DNA of 64,000 nucleotides from Betaproteobacteria bacterium (GTDB taxonomy: Bacteria > Pseudomonadota > Gammaproteobacteria > Burkholderiales > Burkholderiaceae_C): the NCBI GenBank assembly GCA_016704535.1, contig JADIZZ010000019.1, forward strand, positions 62,001-126,000, given 5' to 3'. The notes below the pieces were generated by a model, which saw only the letters and a program-made list of their open reading frames with translations, was not told where the DNA came from and ran no database searches. The translations under genes and the position numbers were made by a program. Each line of letters opens with the position of its first letter. Positions within the stretch are counted from its first letter, which is position 1. Below are positions 8,494-17,098 of the stretch, piece after piece.

Positions 8494-10065
8494 TCAGCTG
8501 GCCTCGGCTCGGGAAGGGGATGCACGCTGCGCCTGCCGCCGCAGCCACGGGCTGACGCGGTAGCGTTCGCCGCGGTAGTGCGCATCCAGCGTGTCGAGCA
8601 GCGCCACCACCTCGGACACGCTCCAGCGGGCGAGGAACTCGAAGGGGCCCGCCGGGTAGTTCACGCCCAGGGTCATCGCCGCGTCGGCGTCTTCGGCCGT
8701 GCACACGCCGTGCAGCACGGCGTCGGCGGCCTCGTTGATCAGCATCGCCAGCGTGCGTGCCACAACCAGGCCAGGTGTGTCGGCCAGCGGCAGTGGCGTG
8801 TGGCCCAGCGCCGCCAGCCAAGCGGCTGCCTGGCTGCGCCAGACATCGTCGGCCTGCTCGGCCAACGCATAAGCCAGCGCGGCGGCCGGCGCGCTGGGCA
8901 GCTGCGGGCGGTCGAAGACGGCCAGCCGCGCCACGCCGGTGGTGGCGGCCAGTTCGGTGGCGGTGCGGCCGTCGGTCAGCACCAGGCGCGCGCCGTCGAT
9001 TTCCACGCCCGTCCAGCCGCTGGCGCGCAGCCGTGCCGGGCCCCAGCCCTGCGCCGCCAGCGCCCGCGTCGCGGCCTGCTCCAGCTGGTCGGCAATGGCG
9101 CCCTCGCCGTGCACCGTGACTTCGCGTGCCGTCGCCGGCGCTTCGTGCAGTGCCACCGGCAGCGCCGTACTGCCGTCATCGGGGTGACGGTAGAACCCTC
9201 GGCCCGTCTTGCGGCCCAGCAGGCCGCCGGCCACCATCTCGCGCTGCAGTGCACTGGGCTGGTAGCGCTTGTCGAAGAAGTTGGCTTCGAAGACCGAGTT
9301 CGTCACCGCGAAGTTGGTGTCGTGGCCGATCAGGTCCATCAGCTCGCAGGGCCCCATGCGGAAGCCGGCGGCGCGCAGGCAGGCGTCCAGCACGGCCGGC
9401 GTGGCGGCCTGTTCCTGCAGCAGCGCCAGCGTCTCGGCGTAGTAGGGCCGCGCGATGCGGTTGACGATGAAGCCCGGTGTGCTCTTCGCATGCACCGGCT
9501 GCTTGCCCCAGGCGCGGCTCAGCTCGAAGACGGCCTCGGCCACGGCAGCGTCGGTCTGCAGGCCCGACACCACCTCCACCAGCTTCATCAGCGGAACGGG
9601 GTTGAAGAAGTGCATGCCGACGACGCGGCCCGGGCGGGCCAGGCCGCCGGCGATGGCGGTGACCGAGATCGAACTGGTGTTGGTGGCCAGCACGCAGCCG
9701 GCGTCGACGACGCGTTCGAGTTCGCGGAACAGCGCCCGCTTGGCTGCCAGGTCCTCGACGATGGCTTCGACGACCAGCGCCACGCTGGCGGCGGCGTCCA
9801 GCGTGTCCACGGGCTGGATGCGCGCGAGCGTGGCCTGCGCTGCCGCGGCTTCGAGCCGGCCCTTGGCCACCCGATCGCCGAAGGTGGCGGCGAGCCTGTC
9901 GCAGGCGGCCGCCGCGGCGCCTTCGCGGGTGTCGTAGAGCTTCACCACGTGACCGGCCTGCGCGGCCACCTGCGCGATGCCGGTGCCCATGATGCCGGCG
10001 CCGACCACCAGCACCGCCGTGCCTTGCAGTCGCGGCGCGGTCGTGGCTGGGCTGGCGCTGTGCAT
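8494..10065 (-). CDS. paaH: 3-hydroxyacyl-CoA dehydrogenase (PaaH type)
   Basis: This NAD-dependent enzyme oxidises 3-hydroxyacyl-CoA, as in phenylacetate or fatty-acid breakdown. The 523-residue protein has the nucleotide-binding loop VLVVGAGIMGTGIAQVAAQAGH near residue 15. The catalytic-region motif is VVGMHFFNPVPLMKLVEVV, followed by GFIVNRI and a first C-terminal helical domain. A second C-terminal dehydrogenase domain (LINEAADAVL, GVNYPAGPFEF) matches the duplicated layout and length of PaaH. I chose the ATG at 10065 because an AAGGAGG site lies nine bases upstream. It stands alone, without other paa genes nearby. Confidence 0.85.
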   Translation of the reverse strand: MHSASPATTAPRLQGTAVLVVGAGIMGTGIAQVAAQAGHVVKLYDTREGAAAAACDRLAATFGDRVAKGRLEAAAAQATLARIQPVDTLDAAASVALVVEAIVEDLAAKRALFRELERVVDAGCVLATNTSSISVTAIAGGLARPGRVVGMHFFNPVPLMKLVEVVSGLQTDAAVAEAVFELSRAWGKQPVHAKSTPGFIVNRIARPYYAETLALLQEQAATPAVLDACLRAAGFRMGPCELMDLIGHDTNFAVTNSVFEANFFDKRYQPSALQREMVAGGLLGRKTGRGFYRHPDDGSTALPVALHEAPATAREVTVHGEGAIADQLEQAATRALAAQGWGPARLRASGWTGVEIDGARLVLTDGRTATELAATTGVARLAVFDRPQLPSAPAAALAYALAEQADDVWRSQAAAWLAALGHTPLPLADTPGLVVARTLAMLINEAADAVLHGVCTAEDADAAMTLGVNYPAGPFEFLARWSVSEVVALLDTLDAHYRGERYRVSPWLRRQAQRASPSRAEAS

Positions 10066-10156
10066 GGCGGCGTTCCTCCTTGGCGTGGCGGCGCTGTTGC
10101 GCCCTGCGGCTAGCTTAAGGCCGGCGCCCCACGCGCGCAGGCGCAAGCACGCGCCT

Positions 10157-12256
10157 TCAGCGTCTGGCTGCGATGCGTGCGGCCAGCGCCTGGCAGCCGG
10201 CAGCGTGGCTGTCGGCCCCCCCGGTGTTGCCCGCGTCCAGCATGGGCAGTAGCGCCGCCAGCGGGTTGATCAGCGCCAGCAACAGCGCCGCGCCCACCTT
10301 GCCGCTGAGCAGGTTGCGCGCCAGCGTGACGTTCGGTGAGCTGAACGGCCCGCTGACGCGCAGCGGCGTGCGCAGAGCCAGCGGGCTGAAGTCGCGCGGT
10401 GCGACGACGACGCGCAGGTCCATCGTCTCGGCGGCCAGCGACAGCGTGCCGTCCATCCACAGCACCGAGTCGGTGGCATCCACCACCAGCGTGCGCGGCT
10501 TCAGCACGCCGGCCTGCGCCTCCAGGTCGGCCACGGCGCAGGGCACGGGCAGGGCATCGTCGCCGCTGAGCAGCACGCCCAGGGTCTGCGCGAGGTCAAG
10601 CCCGGCGGCTTCGACGGCCAGGTGCGACAGCGTGCCGCCGAGCAGGCTCGTGCGCACGGTGCCCTGCAGGCTGGCCAGGATCTCGGCTGTCGACCGGCCC
10701 TGGCCTTGTACGGCGGCGTTGCCGTCCAGGCGGCCCGTCACCCAGGGGGGGTCGCCTTCCTTGCGTGCCAGCCGCAGCCATTGCTGCAGCAGCACGCCGG
10801 ACCAGCGCACGTCGGCCTTCCACAGCGCGGTGTCGCCGCGGCCGTCCAGCGACAGGCGGCCGGTCAGCGAACCTTGGGCCGTGCGCGCGTCGAGCTCCTG
10901 CAACTCGAGCACGCCGTCGTTCAGCAGCAGATGGGCGCGCAGCGGGCGCAGCGGTTCCAGCTTCGGCGTGTCGAGGTTGAGCTCGTCGATGACGATGCGC
11001 ACGTCGGCGTCCATCACGCGCAGCGCGGCCAGGTCGAAGGGGTGCGCCGGCAGCACCTTGCCGCCGCCGCGCGCCCCGCTGCCGTCGGCCGGCGCGCCTA
11101 CCGCGGGGCCCAGGTCGGCCAGCAGCAGGCGCGGGCCGCTGAGCTGGCCCGTCAGGCGCGGCTGGCCGGGCCCGGCCTGGTAGGCGAAGGTGCCGTGCAC
11201 GCGGCTGCCTCCGATGGTGGCGTCGGCCACCTGGGCCAGCCAGGTGGAGTCGCGGCGTTGCAGCTCGCCTTCGGCGACGAAGGCGGCGGTGGTGGGCAGC
11301 GTCACGCGCAGCGGGTCGCCCACGGCGGCGAGCGAGGGGCCCTGCAGGCGGAAGTGACCGTTCAGCCCGCCGGCTTGCAGCAGGCCCGTGGTGGTGCCGT
11401 CGAAGGCCAGCGTGGCCCGGCCCAGCGTGGCCTGCACCTTCAGCGCCACGGGGTCGGGCGCGTGGTCTTCGTCGCCGGTCCAGGGCAGCAGGCCGCCTGA
11501 CTGCAGTTCCAGCTTCAGCGGCAGGCGCTGGTAGCGCCCGCTGGCGCTGAGCGTGAACTTCGCCGCCGGCGCCCCGGCGGCACTGCCTTCGGCGAGCGAC
11601 ATGCGGGCCTCGACCGCGGTGCCTTGGGCGGCGTCGGTGAAGTGCACGGTGCCGGCCGCCACGCCCAGGCGGCCGAAGTGCGGCAGCGGGGCGGGGGTGG
11701 GCGAGGAGGCGGCGGCCGCCGGCCCGAGCAGCCACGAGGCCCGGCCATCGGCCAGGCGTTCCGCGTGGGCGTCGAGGTGCGCGGCGTCCAGGCGTCGCAC
11801 GCGCAGCGGCTCGACCCCGGGGGCGCGCCAGGCGCGCCAGAGGTCGCGCCAGCCCAGTTCCAGCGTCACGTCCTGCCCTTCCAGCAGGTGCGGCGCCTGG
11901 CTCCAGGCCGGCGCGCCGATGACCAGCTGCGAGGCCTGCAGGCGCAGCACGCCGAGGAAGCGAACACTGAACGCGCCGCCGGCGGGCGCGAGGGCCACGC
12001 GCCGTTCGAGGCGGCCGCTCAGCGCGGCTTCCAGCGGTGCGCGCAGGAAGGGCCAGCCGGCGGCCTCGCCAAGCGCCAGTGCGGCCAGCAACAGCCCGGG
12101 CAGCGCCCAGGCCCAGACACGCCAGCGCAGTGCTCGCAGCCCCTTCGCCGGTGGCATGGCTGCGGCGGGCGGCAACGGCAGTGCCGACGGCGCAGCCTTG
12201 CCGCCATCGGCCGCAGCGGGGGTGGTCGAGGGGGGTGGGGTATCGATGAAGTGCAT
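10157..12256 (-). CDS. AsmA-family inner-membrane-anchored protein
   Basis: The 699-residue product has one N-terminal membrane helix (VWAWALPGLLLAALALGEAAGW, about residues 48-69) and a long periplasmic part rich in beta-repeats. The C-terminal region (SLLGGTLSHLAVEAAGLDLA, DLRVVVAPRDFSPLALRTPL, NPLAALLPMLDAG) is typical of AsmA-like proteins. These are linked to outer-membrane assembly and bridge-type lipid transport. The start at 12256 gives a normal N-terminus, and a second start lies just before the membrane segment. No strong ribosome site is visible. It is divergent from the YihY-type gene. Confidence 0.75.
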   Translation of the reverse strand: MHFIDTPPPSTTPAAADGGKAAPSALPLPPAAAMPPAKGLRALRWRVWAWALPGLLLAALALGEAAGWPFLRAPLEAALSGRLERRVALAPAGGAFSVRFLGVLRLQASQLVIGAPAWSQAPHLLEGQDVTLELGWRDLWRAWRAPGVEPLRVRRLDAAHLDAHAERLADGRASWLLGPAAAASSPTPAPLPHFGRLGVAAGTVHFTDAAQGTAVEARMSLAEGSAAGAPAAKFTLSASGRYQRLPLKLELQSGGLLPWTGDEDHAPDPVALKVQATLGRATLAFDGTTTGLLQAGGLNGHFRLQGPSLAAVGDPLRVTLPTTAAFVAEGELQRRDSTWLAQVADATIGGSRVHGTFAYQAGPGQPRLTGQLSGPRLLLADLGPAVGAPADGSGARGGGKVLPAHPFDLAALRVMDADVRIVIDELNLDTPKLEPLRPLRAHLLLNDGVLELQELDARTAQGSLTGRLSLDGRGDTALWKADVRWSGVLLQQWLRLARKEGDPPWVTGRLDGNAAVQGQGRSTAEILASLQGTVRTSLLGGTLSHLAVEAAGLDLAQTLGVLLSGDDALPVPCAVADLEAQAGVLKPRTLVVDATDSVLWMDGTLSLAAETMDLRVVVAPRDFSPLALRTPLRVSGPFSSPNVTLARNLLSGKVGAALLLALINPLAALLPMLDAGNTGGADSHAAGCQALAARIAARR

Positions 12257-12460
12257 CGTGCACGATGCCGCGCCAGGCCGCCAGCGGCCCGGTACCCGCG
12301 TCGCTGTAGGACGGCAGGCCAGTGCGGCCCGCGTGCTTTCGGCCGGCGCCATGCAGGCCCGTGTTGCGTCATGCAGCGCACAGACCCGCGCCGAGTCCGC
12401 CGACACGATCCGGGTGTGCCGTCTTGCGCACGCCAGCCCGGGCCCTGACGCGACGCGACC

Positions 12461-13375
12461 ATGACCGAGCCGCCCGACGACCACCACTTCACCGCGCAGG
12501 CGGCCTGGCAACTGGCGCGCGGTGTCGGCAAGGCTTGGCTGGCCGACGGCGTGCTCAGCATGGGCGCGGCGCTGGCCTACTACACGCTGTTTTCGCTCGC
12601 GCCTCTGCTGCTGATCGTGGTCTCGGTCGCCGGGCTGGTGTTCGGCGGCGACGCCGCGCGTGGCGAGATCCAGGCCCAGCTCAGCGCGCTGATGGGCGCG
12701 CGTGGCGCCGGCGCCGTGCAGGACCTGCTGGCCAGCCTGGACCAGCCCGCCGAGGGCCGCGCGGCCGCCACGCTGGGCGTGGTGCTGCTGCTGGTCGGCG
12801 CCACCACCGTGTTCGCCGAACTGCAGGACGCGCTGGACCGCATCTGGCGCGTGCCGGCACGCCCCGGTGCCAACGGCTGGCTGGCGCTGCTGCGCCAGCG
12901 CCTGCTGTCCTTCGGCCTCATCCTGGCCATCGGCTTCCTGCTCACCGTCTCGCTGGTGCTCAGCGCCGGCCTGGCGACGCTGCAGCGCTGGTGGAACCCG
13001 ATGTTCGGGCCCTGGCTGGAGAGTGCGGCACTGGTCAATGCGGTGGTCGGCTTCGCGCTGGTGGCGGCGATGTTCGCCGGTGTCTACAAGGTGATGCCAC
13101 GGGCCAACGTGGCCTGGCGCGACGTCTGGACCGGCGCGCTCTTCACCGCGGTGCTGTTCACCTTGGGCAAGATGGCGATCGGCTGGTACGTGGGCCGCAG
13201 CGGCGCGGTGTCGGGCTTCGGCGCCGCGGGCTCGCTGGTGGTGGTGCTGCTGTGGGTCTACTGGTCGGCGCAGATCTTCCTGCTGGGCGCCGAGTTCACC
13301 TGGGTGTACGCGAACCTGTTTGGCTCGCGGCGGCCGCGCACCAGTCCGCCAGTGTCGCCAGCACCTGGCGTGTAG
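12461..13375 (+). CDS. YihY/BrkB-family inner-membrane protein
   Basis: The 304-residue product has the family pattern of six hydrophobic segments. It opens GALAYYTLFSLAPLLLIVVSVAG near residue 29 and has VVLLLVGATTVFAELQDALDRIWRV near 110. The last helices end WSAQIFLLGAEFTWVYA, the characteristic C-terminal signature. The family was once misnamed ribonuclease BN; its function is unsettled. The 3' end overlaps the convergent lipoprotein gene by 80 bp, so the tail sequence of each is constrained by the other. Confidence 0.85.
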   Translation: MTEPPDDHHFTAQAAWQLARGVGKAWLADGVLSMGAALAYYTLFSLAPLLLIVVSVAGLVFGGDAARGEIQAQLSALMGARGAGAVQDLLASLDQPAEGRAAATLGVVLLLVGATTVFAELQDALDRIWRVPARPGANGWLALLRQRLLSFGLILAIGFLLTVSLVLSAGLATLQRWWNPMFGPWLESAALVNAVVGFALVAAMFAGVYKVMPRANVAWRDVWTGALFTAVLFTLGKMAIGWYVGRSGAVSGFGAAGSLVVVLLWVYWSAQIFLLGAEFTWVYANLFGSRRPRTSPPVSPAPGV

Positions 13376-13976
13376 CGGCCTGCGCCGCCTGGACGCCACC
13401 GGCGCTGTCGGCCGTGGCGGCGGGCACGGTGGCGCTGAAGTCGCGGCTGCCCAGCACGCGGCGCGACGCGCCGTCCACCAGCGTCGCGCGCAGGCTCAGC
13501 GTCACCACGCTGGTGCCGCCGTCGAAGTCCTGCCGCAGGCGCAGGACCTCGGTGTCCAGACGCAGCGTGCTGGCCGCCGCACTCGGCGCCGAAACCACCG
13601 CGGCGTAGGCGCCACTGCGTTGCAGCGCAGCCACCAGCAGTGGCGCCAGCATGCGCGCCGGCGTGTCGACCCACACGCTCTGCGCATAGGCCTCCAGTTG
13701 CTGCGGTCGGCGCAGGTAGACGATGCGCGCGCTATCGTAGCCGGCGGCGGCCTGCAGCGCGCTGACGGTCAGCGTCGGCGCCGACGCTGCGGCCGCGGCG
13801 GGCGGCGTGCCGACCTCGCGGCCGGCCTCCAGCGTGTAGGTGAGGGGCGGCGCGGGAGGCTTGGGCAGCAGATTGCCGCAGCCGGCCAGCAGCATGGCGG
13901 CCAGCAGCGTGGCGGTGCCGGCGGCGCGCGGGCCGTGCGGGAACTGGCCGGGCCGAGAGGAGCGGCGGGCGCTCAT
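13296..13976 (-). CDS. ABC-transport auxiliary lipoprotein (PqiC-like), Mla-type system
   Basis: The 226-residue product has a lipoprotein signal with lipobox LAGC (AGTATLLAAMLLAGC). A beta-sandwich domain follows with the pattern RIVYLRRPQQLEAYAQSVWVDTPARML near residue 85, typical of PqiC/YbaY-type partners of MCE transporters. Its ATG overlaps the stop of the MCE gene by four bases (ATGA), so it is the last gene of the four-gene operon. It probably sits at the inner face of the outer membrane and receives lipid from the MCE protein. Confidence 0.8.
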   Translation of the reverse strand: MSARRSSRPGQFPHGPRAAGTATLLAAMLLAGCGNLLPKPPAPPLTYTLEAGREVGTPPAAAAASAPTLTVSALQAAAGYDSARIVYLRRPQQLEAYAQSVWVDTPARMLAPLLVAALQRSGAYAAVVSAPSAAASTLRLDTEVLRLRQDFDGGTSVVTLSLRATLVDGASRRVLGSRDFSATVPAATADSAGGVQAAQAATRQVLATLADWCAAAASQTGSRTPR

Positions 13977-14956
13977 CGCGCCACCGCCGGGGTCTCGCCG
14001 GGCGCCGCGGCCGCGAGCGGTCGCGGGCCGGTTTCGCCCGGGCCTTCGGGCGTGGCGCCGCGGCCGAGCAGCAGGCTGCTCGGGCTGCGTTCGGTCTGCT
14101 CGCTCAGGCGCCGCAGCGAGGTCGACAGCGTGCTCAGCTCGCCCATCAGGCGCTGCAGTTCGGGGAGGGCCTCGGCGCTGAAGCGCTGCAGGTCGGCACC
14201 CACGGCGGCCACCGTCACGCTGGCGCGCTGGCTGGCCAGCGCGGTCTCGTTGCCCATCTTCTCCAGCGCGTCGGCGCCGCGGCCCACGCGTTCGACCACC
14301 GGCCCGGCCTGCTTTGCCACGCGTGCGGCCTGGTCGAAGGCGCGGGCGGCGCTGGCCAGGCCCTGGTCCATCGTGTCCTTGCGCGCGGCCAGGGTGCGCG
14401 TGACGGTGGCGATGTCGGCCAGCGCGCTGGTGAAGGCCGCGCGGTTGGCCTCGCTGAGCACGGCGTCGATGGTGCCCGAGGTGCGGTCCAGCTTGGCCAG
14501 CACGCCCGTGAGCACGTTCTCCAGCCGCGCGCTCAGCGACGGCTTGGTGGTGATCACCGGGTAGGCTTCCCCGGGGGTCGGGCCCAGCGGCGCCGCGTCG
14601 CGCTCGCCGCCGCTCAGTTCGACGTAGGCGATGCCCGTCAGCCCCTGTGTCTTCAGCATCGCCAGCGTGTCGGTCTTGATCGGCGTGCCACGCTCGATGG
14701 CGAAGAGCAGTCGCACACGTTCCGGGTTGGTGGGGTCGAGCTGGATGTCGCGCACCTGGCCCACGTCGACGCCATTGAACTTCACCGGCGCGTTGATGTT
14801 GAGCCCGGCCACCGACTCGTCGACGATGGCGAGATACAGCGTCACCTGCTTCTGCCAGGCGCCGCCCGAGGCCAGCCACAGCGCGCCGGCGATCAGCGCC
14901 GCGCCGAGCGTCAGCACGAAGGCCCCGACGAGGGCGTAGTTCACCTTGGTTTCCAT
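13973..14956 (-). CDS. MCE-domain lipid-binding protein (MlaD-like)
   Basis: The 327-residue product has one N-terminal membrane helix (ALVGAFVLTLGAALIAGALWLA). A single MCE domain follows (about residues 40-118: NINAPVKFNGVDVGQVRDIQLD, then LKTQGLTGIAYVEL). A long helical coiled region ends in a low-complexity Pro/Ala tail. MlaD itself is shorter; the long helical tail fits the broader MCE family of Burkholderiales. It binds the permease in the inner membrane and passes phospholipid through the periplasm. It lies 16 bp after the ATPase gene. Confidence 0.85.
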   Translation of the reverse strand: METKVNYALVGAFVLTLGAALIAGALWLASGGAWQKQVTLYLAIVDESVAGLNINAPVKFNGVDVGQVRDIQLDPTNPERVRLLFAIERGTPIKTDTLAMLKTQGLTGIAYVELSGGERDAAPLGPTPGEAYPVITTKPSLSARLENVLTGVLAKLDRTSGTIDAVLSEANRAAFTSALADIATVTRTLAARKDTMDQGLASAARAFDQAARVAKQAGPVVERVGRGADALEKMGNETALASQRASVTVAAVGADLQRFSAEALPELQRLMGELSTLSTSLRRLSEQTERSPSSLLLGRGATPEGPGETGPRPLAAAAPGETPAVAR

Positions 14957-14972
14957 GCGGGGCTTCCTGGGG

Positions 14973-15767
14973 TCAAGCTTGGGCGGCGGCGTCGATCACT
15001 GCGGCCTGCTGGCGTGCGGCGCGCGAACGCGGGCCATCGAAATAGGCGCGCACGGCGGGGTTGTCCTGCTGCGCCAGCTCGGCCATCGCGCCGCTGCCCT
15101 GCACGCGGCCGTCAGCCAGCACGGCCACGCGGTCGCTCACCTGCCATAGCGTGTCGAGGTCGTGCGTGACCATCACGACGGTGAGCCCGAAGCCGTCGCG
15201 CAGCCGACGCACGAGCTGGTCGACGCCGTCGGCGGCCACCGGGTCGAGCCCGGCCGTGGGTTCGTCGAGGAAGAGCAGCTCGGGGTCGAGCGCCAGCGCT
15301 CGCGCCAGCGACGCGCGCTTGAGCATGCCACCACTCAATTCAGTAGGTAGCAGTGCGCCGACATCGGGCGCCAGCCCGGCGAGCGCCAGCTTGGCCGCGG
15401 CGATTTCGTCGATCAGCGCATCGTCCAGCGGCGTGTGCTCGCGCAGCGGCAGACCGACGTTTTCCAGCACCGTCAGCGCCGCGAACAGGCCGCCGTGCTG
15501 GAACATCACGCCCCAGCGCTGGCGCAGCGCCAGCTTGGCGGCGGCGTCGGCCGTCGTCAGGTCCACGCCCAGCACGCTGATGCGGCCGGCGTCGGGCGGG
15601 TGCAGCAGGATCATCTCGCGCAGCAGCGTCGACTTGCCCGAGCCGCTGCCACCCACCAGCGCGAAGATCTCGGCGCGCCGCACCTCCAGGCTCAGGCCCT
15701 GGTGCACGACGTGGGCGCCGAAGCGCGTGTGCACGTCCTTAAGCTCGATGACGGGTTCGCCGTTCAC
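14973..15767 (-). CDS. ABC transporter ATP-binding protein (MlaF-like)
   Basis: The 264-residue product has Walker A GGSGSGKST near residue 35, Q-loop region MFQHGG, an LSGGM signature near 147, Walker B LLFLDEPTAGLDP near 168-180, and switch MVTHD near 205. It energises the permease encoded just upstream; the ATG overlaps the permease stop by four bases. The pattern LDEPTAGLDPVAADGVDQLV with an LSGGMLKRASLARAL signature is that of MlaF/Ttg2A lipid transporters. Confidence 0.9.
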   Translation of the reverse strand: MNGEPVIELKDVHTRFGAHVVHQGLSLEVRRAEIFALVGGSGSGKSTLLREMILLHPPDAGRISVLGVDLTTADAAAKLALRQRWGVMFQHGGLFAALTVLENVGLPLREHTPLDDALIDEIAAAKLALAGLAPDVGALLPTELSGGMLKRASLARALALDPELLFLDEPTAGLDPVAADGVDQLVRRLRDGFGLTVVMVTHDLDTLWQVSDRVAVLADGRVQGSGAMAELAQQDNPAVRAYFDGPRSRAARQQAAVIDAAAQA

Positions 15768-16897
15768 AGGTCGAGCACGCTGAAGGCGACCGAGAAGGCG
15801 GCGTCGGCCACGATCACCAGGAAGATGGCCTGCACCACGCTGCGCGTGGTGTGCAGACCCACGCTGTCGGCGCCGCCGCGCGTGCGCAGGCCCTGAAAGC
15901 AGCCCACCAGCGCGATGATGCCGGCGAACACCGGCGCCTTGGCCAGGCCCACCAGGTAGCTGCTCAGGCTGACGGCCTTCTCGAAGCGCTCGATGAACTC
16001 GACGGCACTGACGCCCAGCTGCAGCTGGGCCATCAGCATGCCGCCGAGCACGCCCAGCACGTCGGCGAACACCGTCAGCAGCGGCAACGCGATGACTAGC
16101 GCGATCACCTTGGGCAGCACCAGCAGTTCCAGCGGCGCCACGCCCAGCGTGCGCAGCGCGTCGATCTCTTCGGTGACGGCCATGGTGCCGATCTGCGCCG
16201 CATAAGCGCTGCCCGAACGCCCGGCAACGATGATGGCGGTGATGAGCGGCGCGAACTCGCGCAGCATCGACACGCCGACCAGATCCGCGACGAAGATGTT
16301 GGCGCCGTAGCGCCGCAACTGCTCGGCGCCCTGGTAGGCGACGACGATGCCGAGCAGGAAGGACAGCAGGCCGACGATGGGCAGTGCGTCCAGGCCCGCG
16401 CTGCGCACGTTGTGCAACACCGGGCGCCAGCGCAGGCGGCTGGGCTGAAGCAGGCTGCGGCCGAAGGTCAGCGCGGTCTCACCGACGAAGCTGAGCAGCG
16501 CCAGGCCTTCTTCGGCGACGGCGGCGCCGCTGCGGCCCAGGCCCTCCAGCGCCGAAGGTGTGGGTTTGGGCGGCGAGGGCGCCGCCGCGGGCGGCAGCAC
16601 TGTCAGCGCCAGCAGGCTTTCGAACTCAGGCCGCAGGCCCTGCAGCGTGACGTTGCAGCCGGCATCCTGCAGGCGCCGGAGCAGTTTCTGCAACAACCAG
16701 GCGCCGCCGGTGTCGAGCGCCGTCAGCGCCGCTGCGTCGGCCACCACGCGCCCTGCGGGCGGCAGCTGCAGCGCGGCCATCTGGGCCGGCAGGGCGCCCA
16801 GGCCCTGTGCGTTCCAGCGACCGAGCAGACTCAGGCCGCCAGGCGTCGTGGCCAGGCTGGCGGGAGCGGCAGGGCTGGGGATGGCGTCGGGCAACAT
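15764..16897 (-). CDS. MlaE-like permease with N-terminal STAS domain
   Basis: The 377-residue product begins with a STAS-like domain (residues about 20-100: VVADAAALTALDTGGAWLLQKLL). The MlaE permease domain follows, with DALPIVGLLSFLLGIVVAYQ, REFAPLITAIIVAGRSGSAYAAQIGTM, and PKVIALVIALPLLTVFADVLG. MlaE proper lacks the fused STAS domain, which is normally the separate MlaB; fused forms are common in betaproteobacteria. The start is uncertain: ATG 16897 is used, but an in-frame ATG at 16948 also lacks a strong ribosome site. First gene of the operon. Confidence 0.85.
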   Translation of the reverse strand: MLPDAIPSPAAPASLATTPGGLSLLGRWNAQGLGALPAQMAALQLPPAGRVVADAAALTALDTGGAWLLQKLLRRLQDAGCNVTLQGLRPEFESLLALTVLPPAAAPSPPKPTPSALEGLGRSGAAVAEEGLALLSFVGETALTFGRSLLQPSRLRWRPVLHNVRSAGLDALPIVGLLSFLLGIVVAYQGAEQLRRYGANIFVADLVGVSMLREFAPLITAIIVAGRSGSAYAAQIGTMAVTEEIDALRTLGVAPLELLVLPKVIALVIALPLLTVFADVLGVLGGMLMAQLQLGVSAVEFIERFEKAVSLSSYLVGLAKAPVFAGIIALVGCFQGLRTRGGADSVGLHTTRSVVQAIFLVIVADAAFSVAFSVLDL

Positions 16898-17098
16898 AAG
16901 GCCAAGTGATGCTGCAGGCCAGGCCGGGAGCCCGTCTGTGCGCTGCATGACACTGGCCGCACTCGACTTAAGCCTTACTCCAGTGCATTGCGCACCACCG
17001 TTGCGCGGCCGCGCCCCTGACTGAGGCTGGACCAAGCACCAGGCAGGGGCATTCCCGGCCGGGCTCAGCGTGCACGGAAGTTGCGATATTCCCTGGGA

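Noticed and set aside
12257..13399. Upstream extension of the AsmA-like frame to about 1080 residues
   Set aside because: It would run antisense through the YihY-type gene; the extension is Gln/His/Arg-rich and has no domain.
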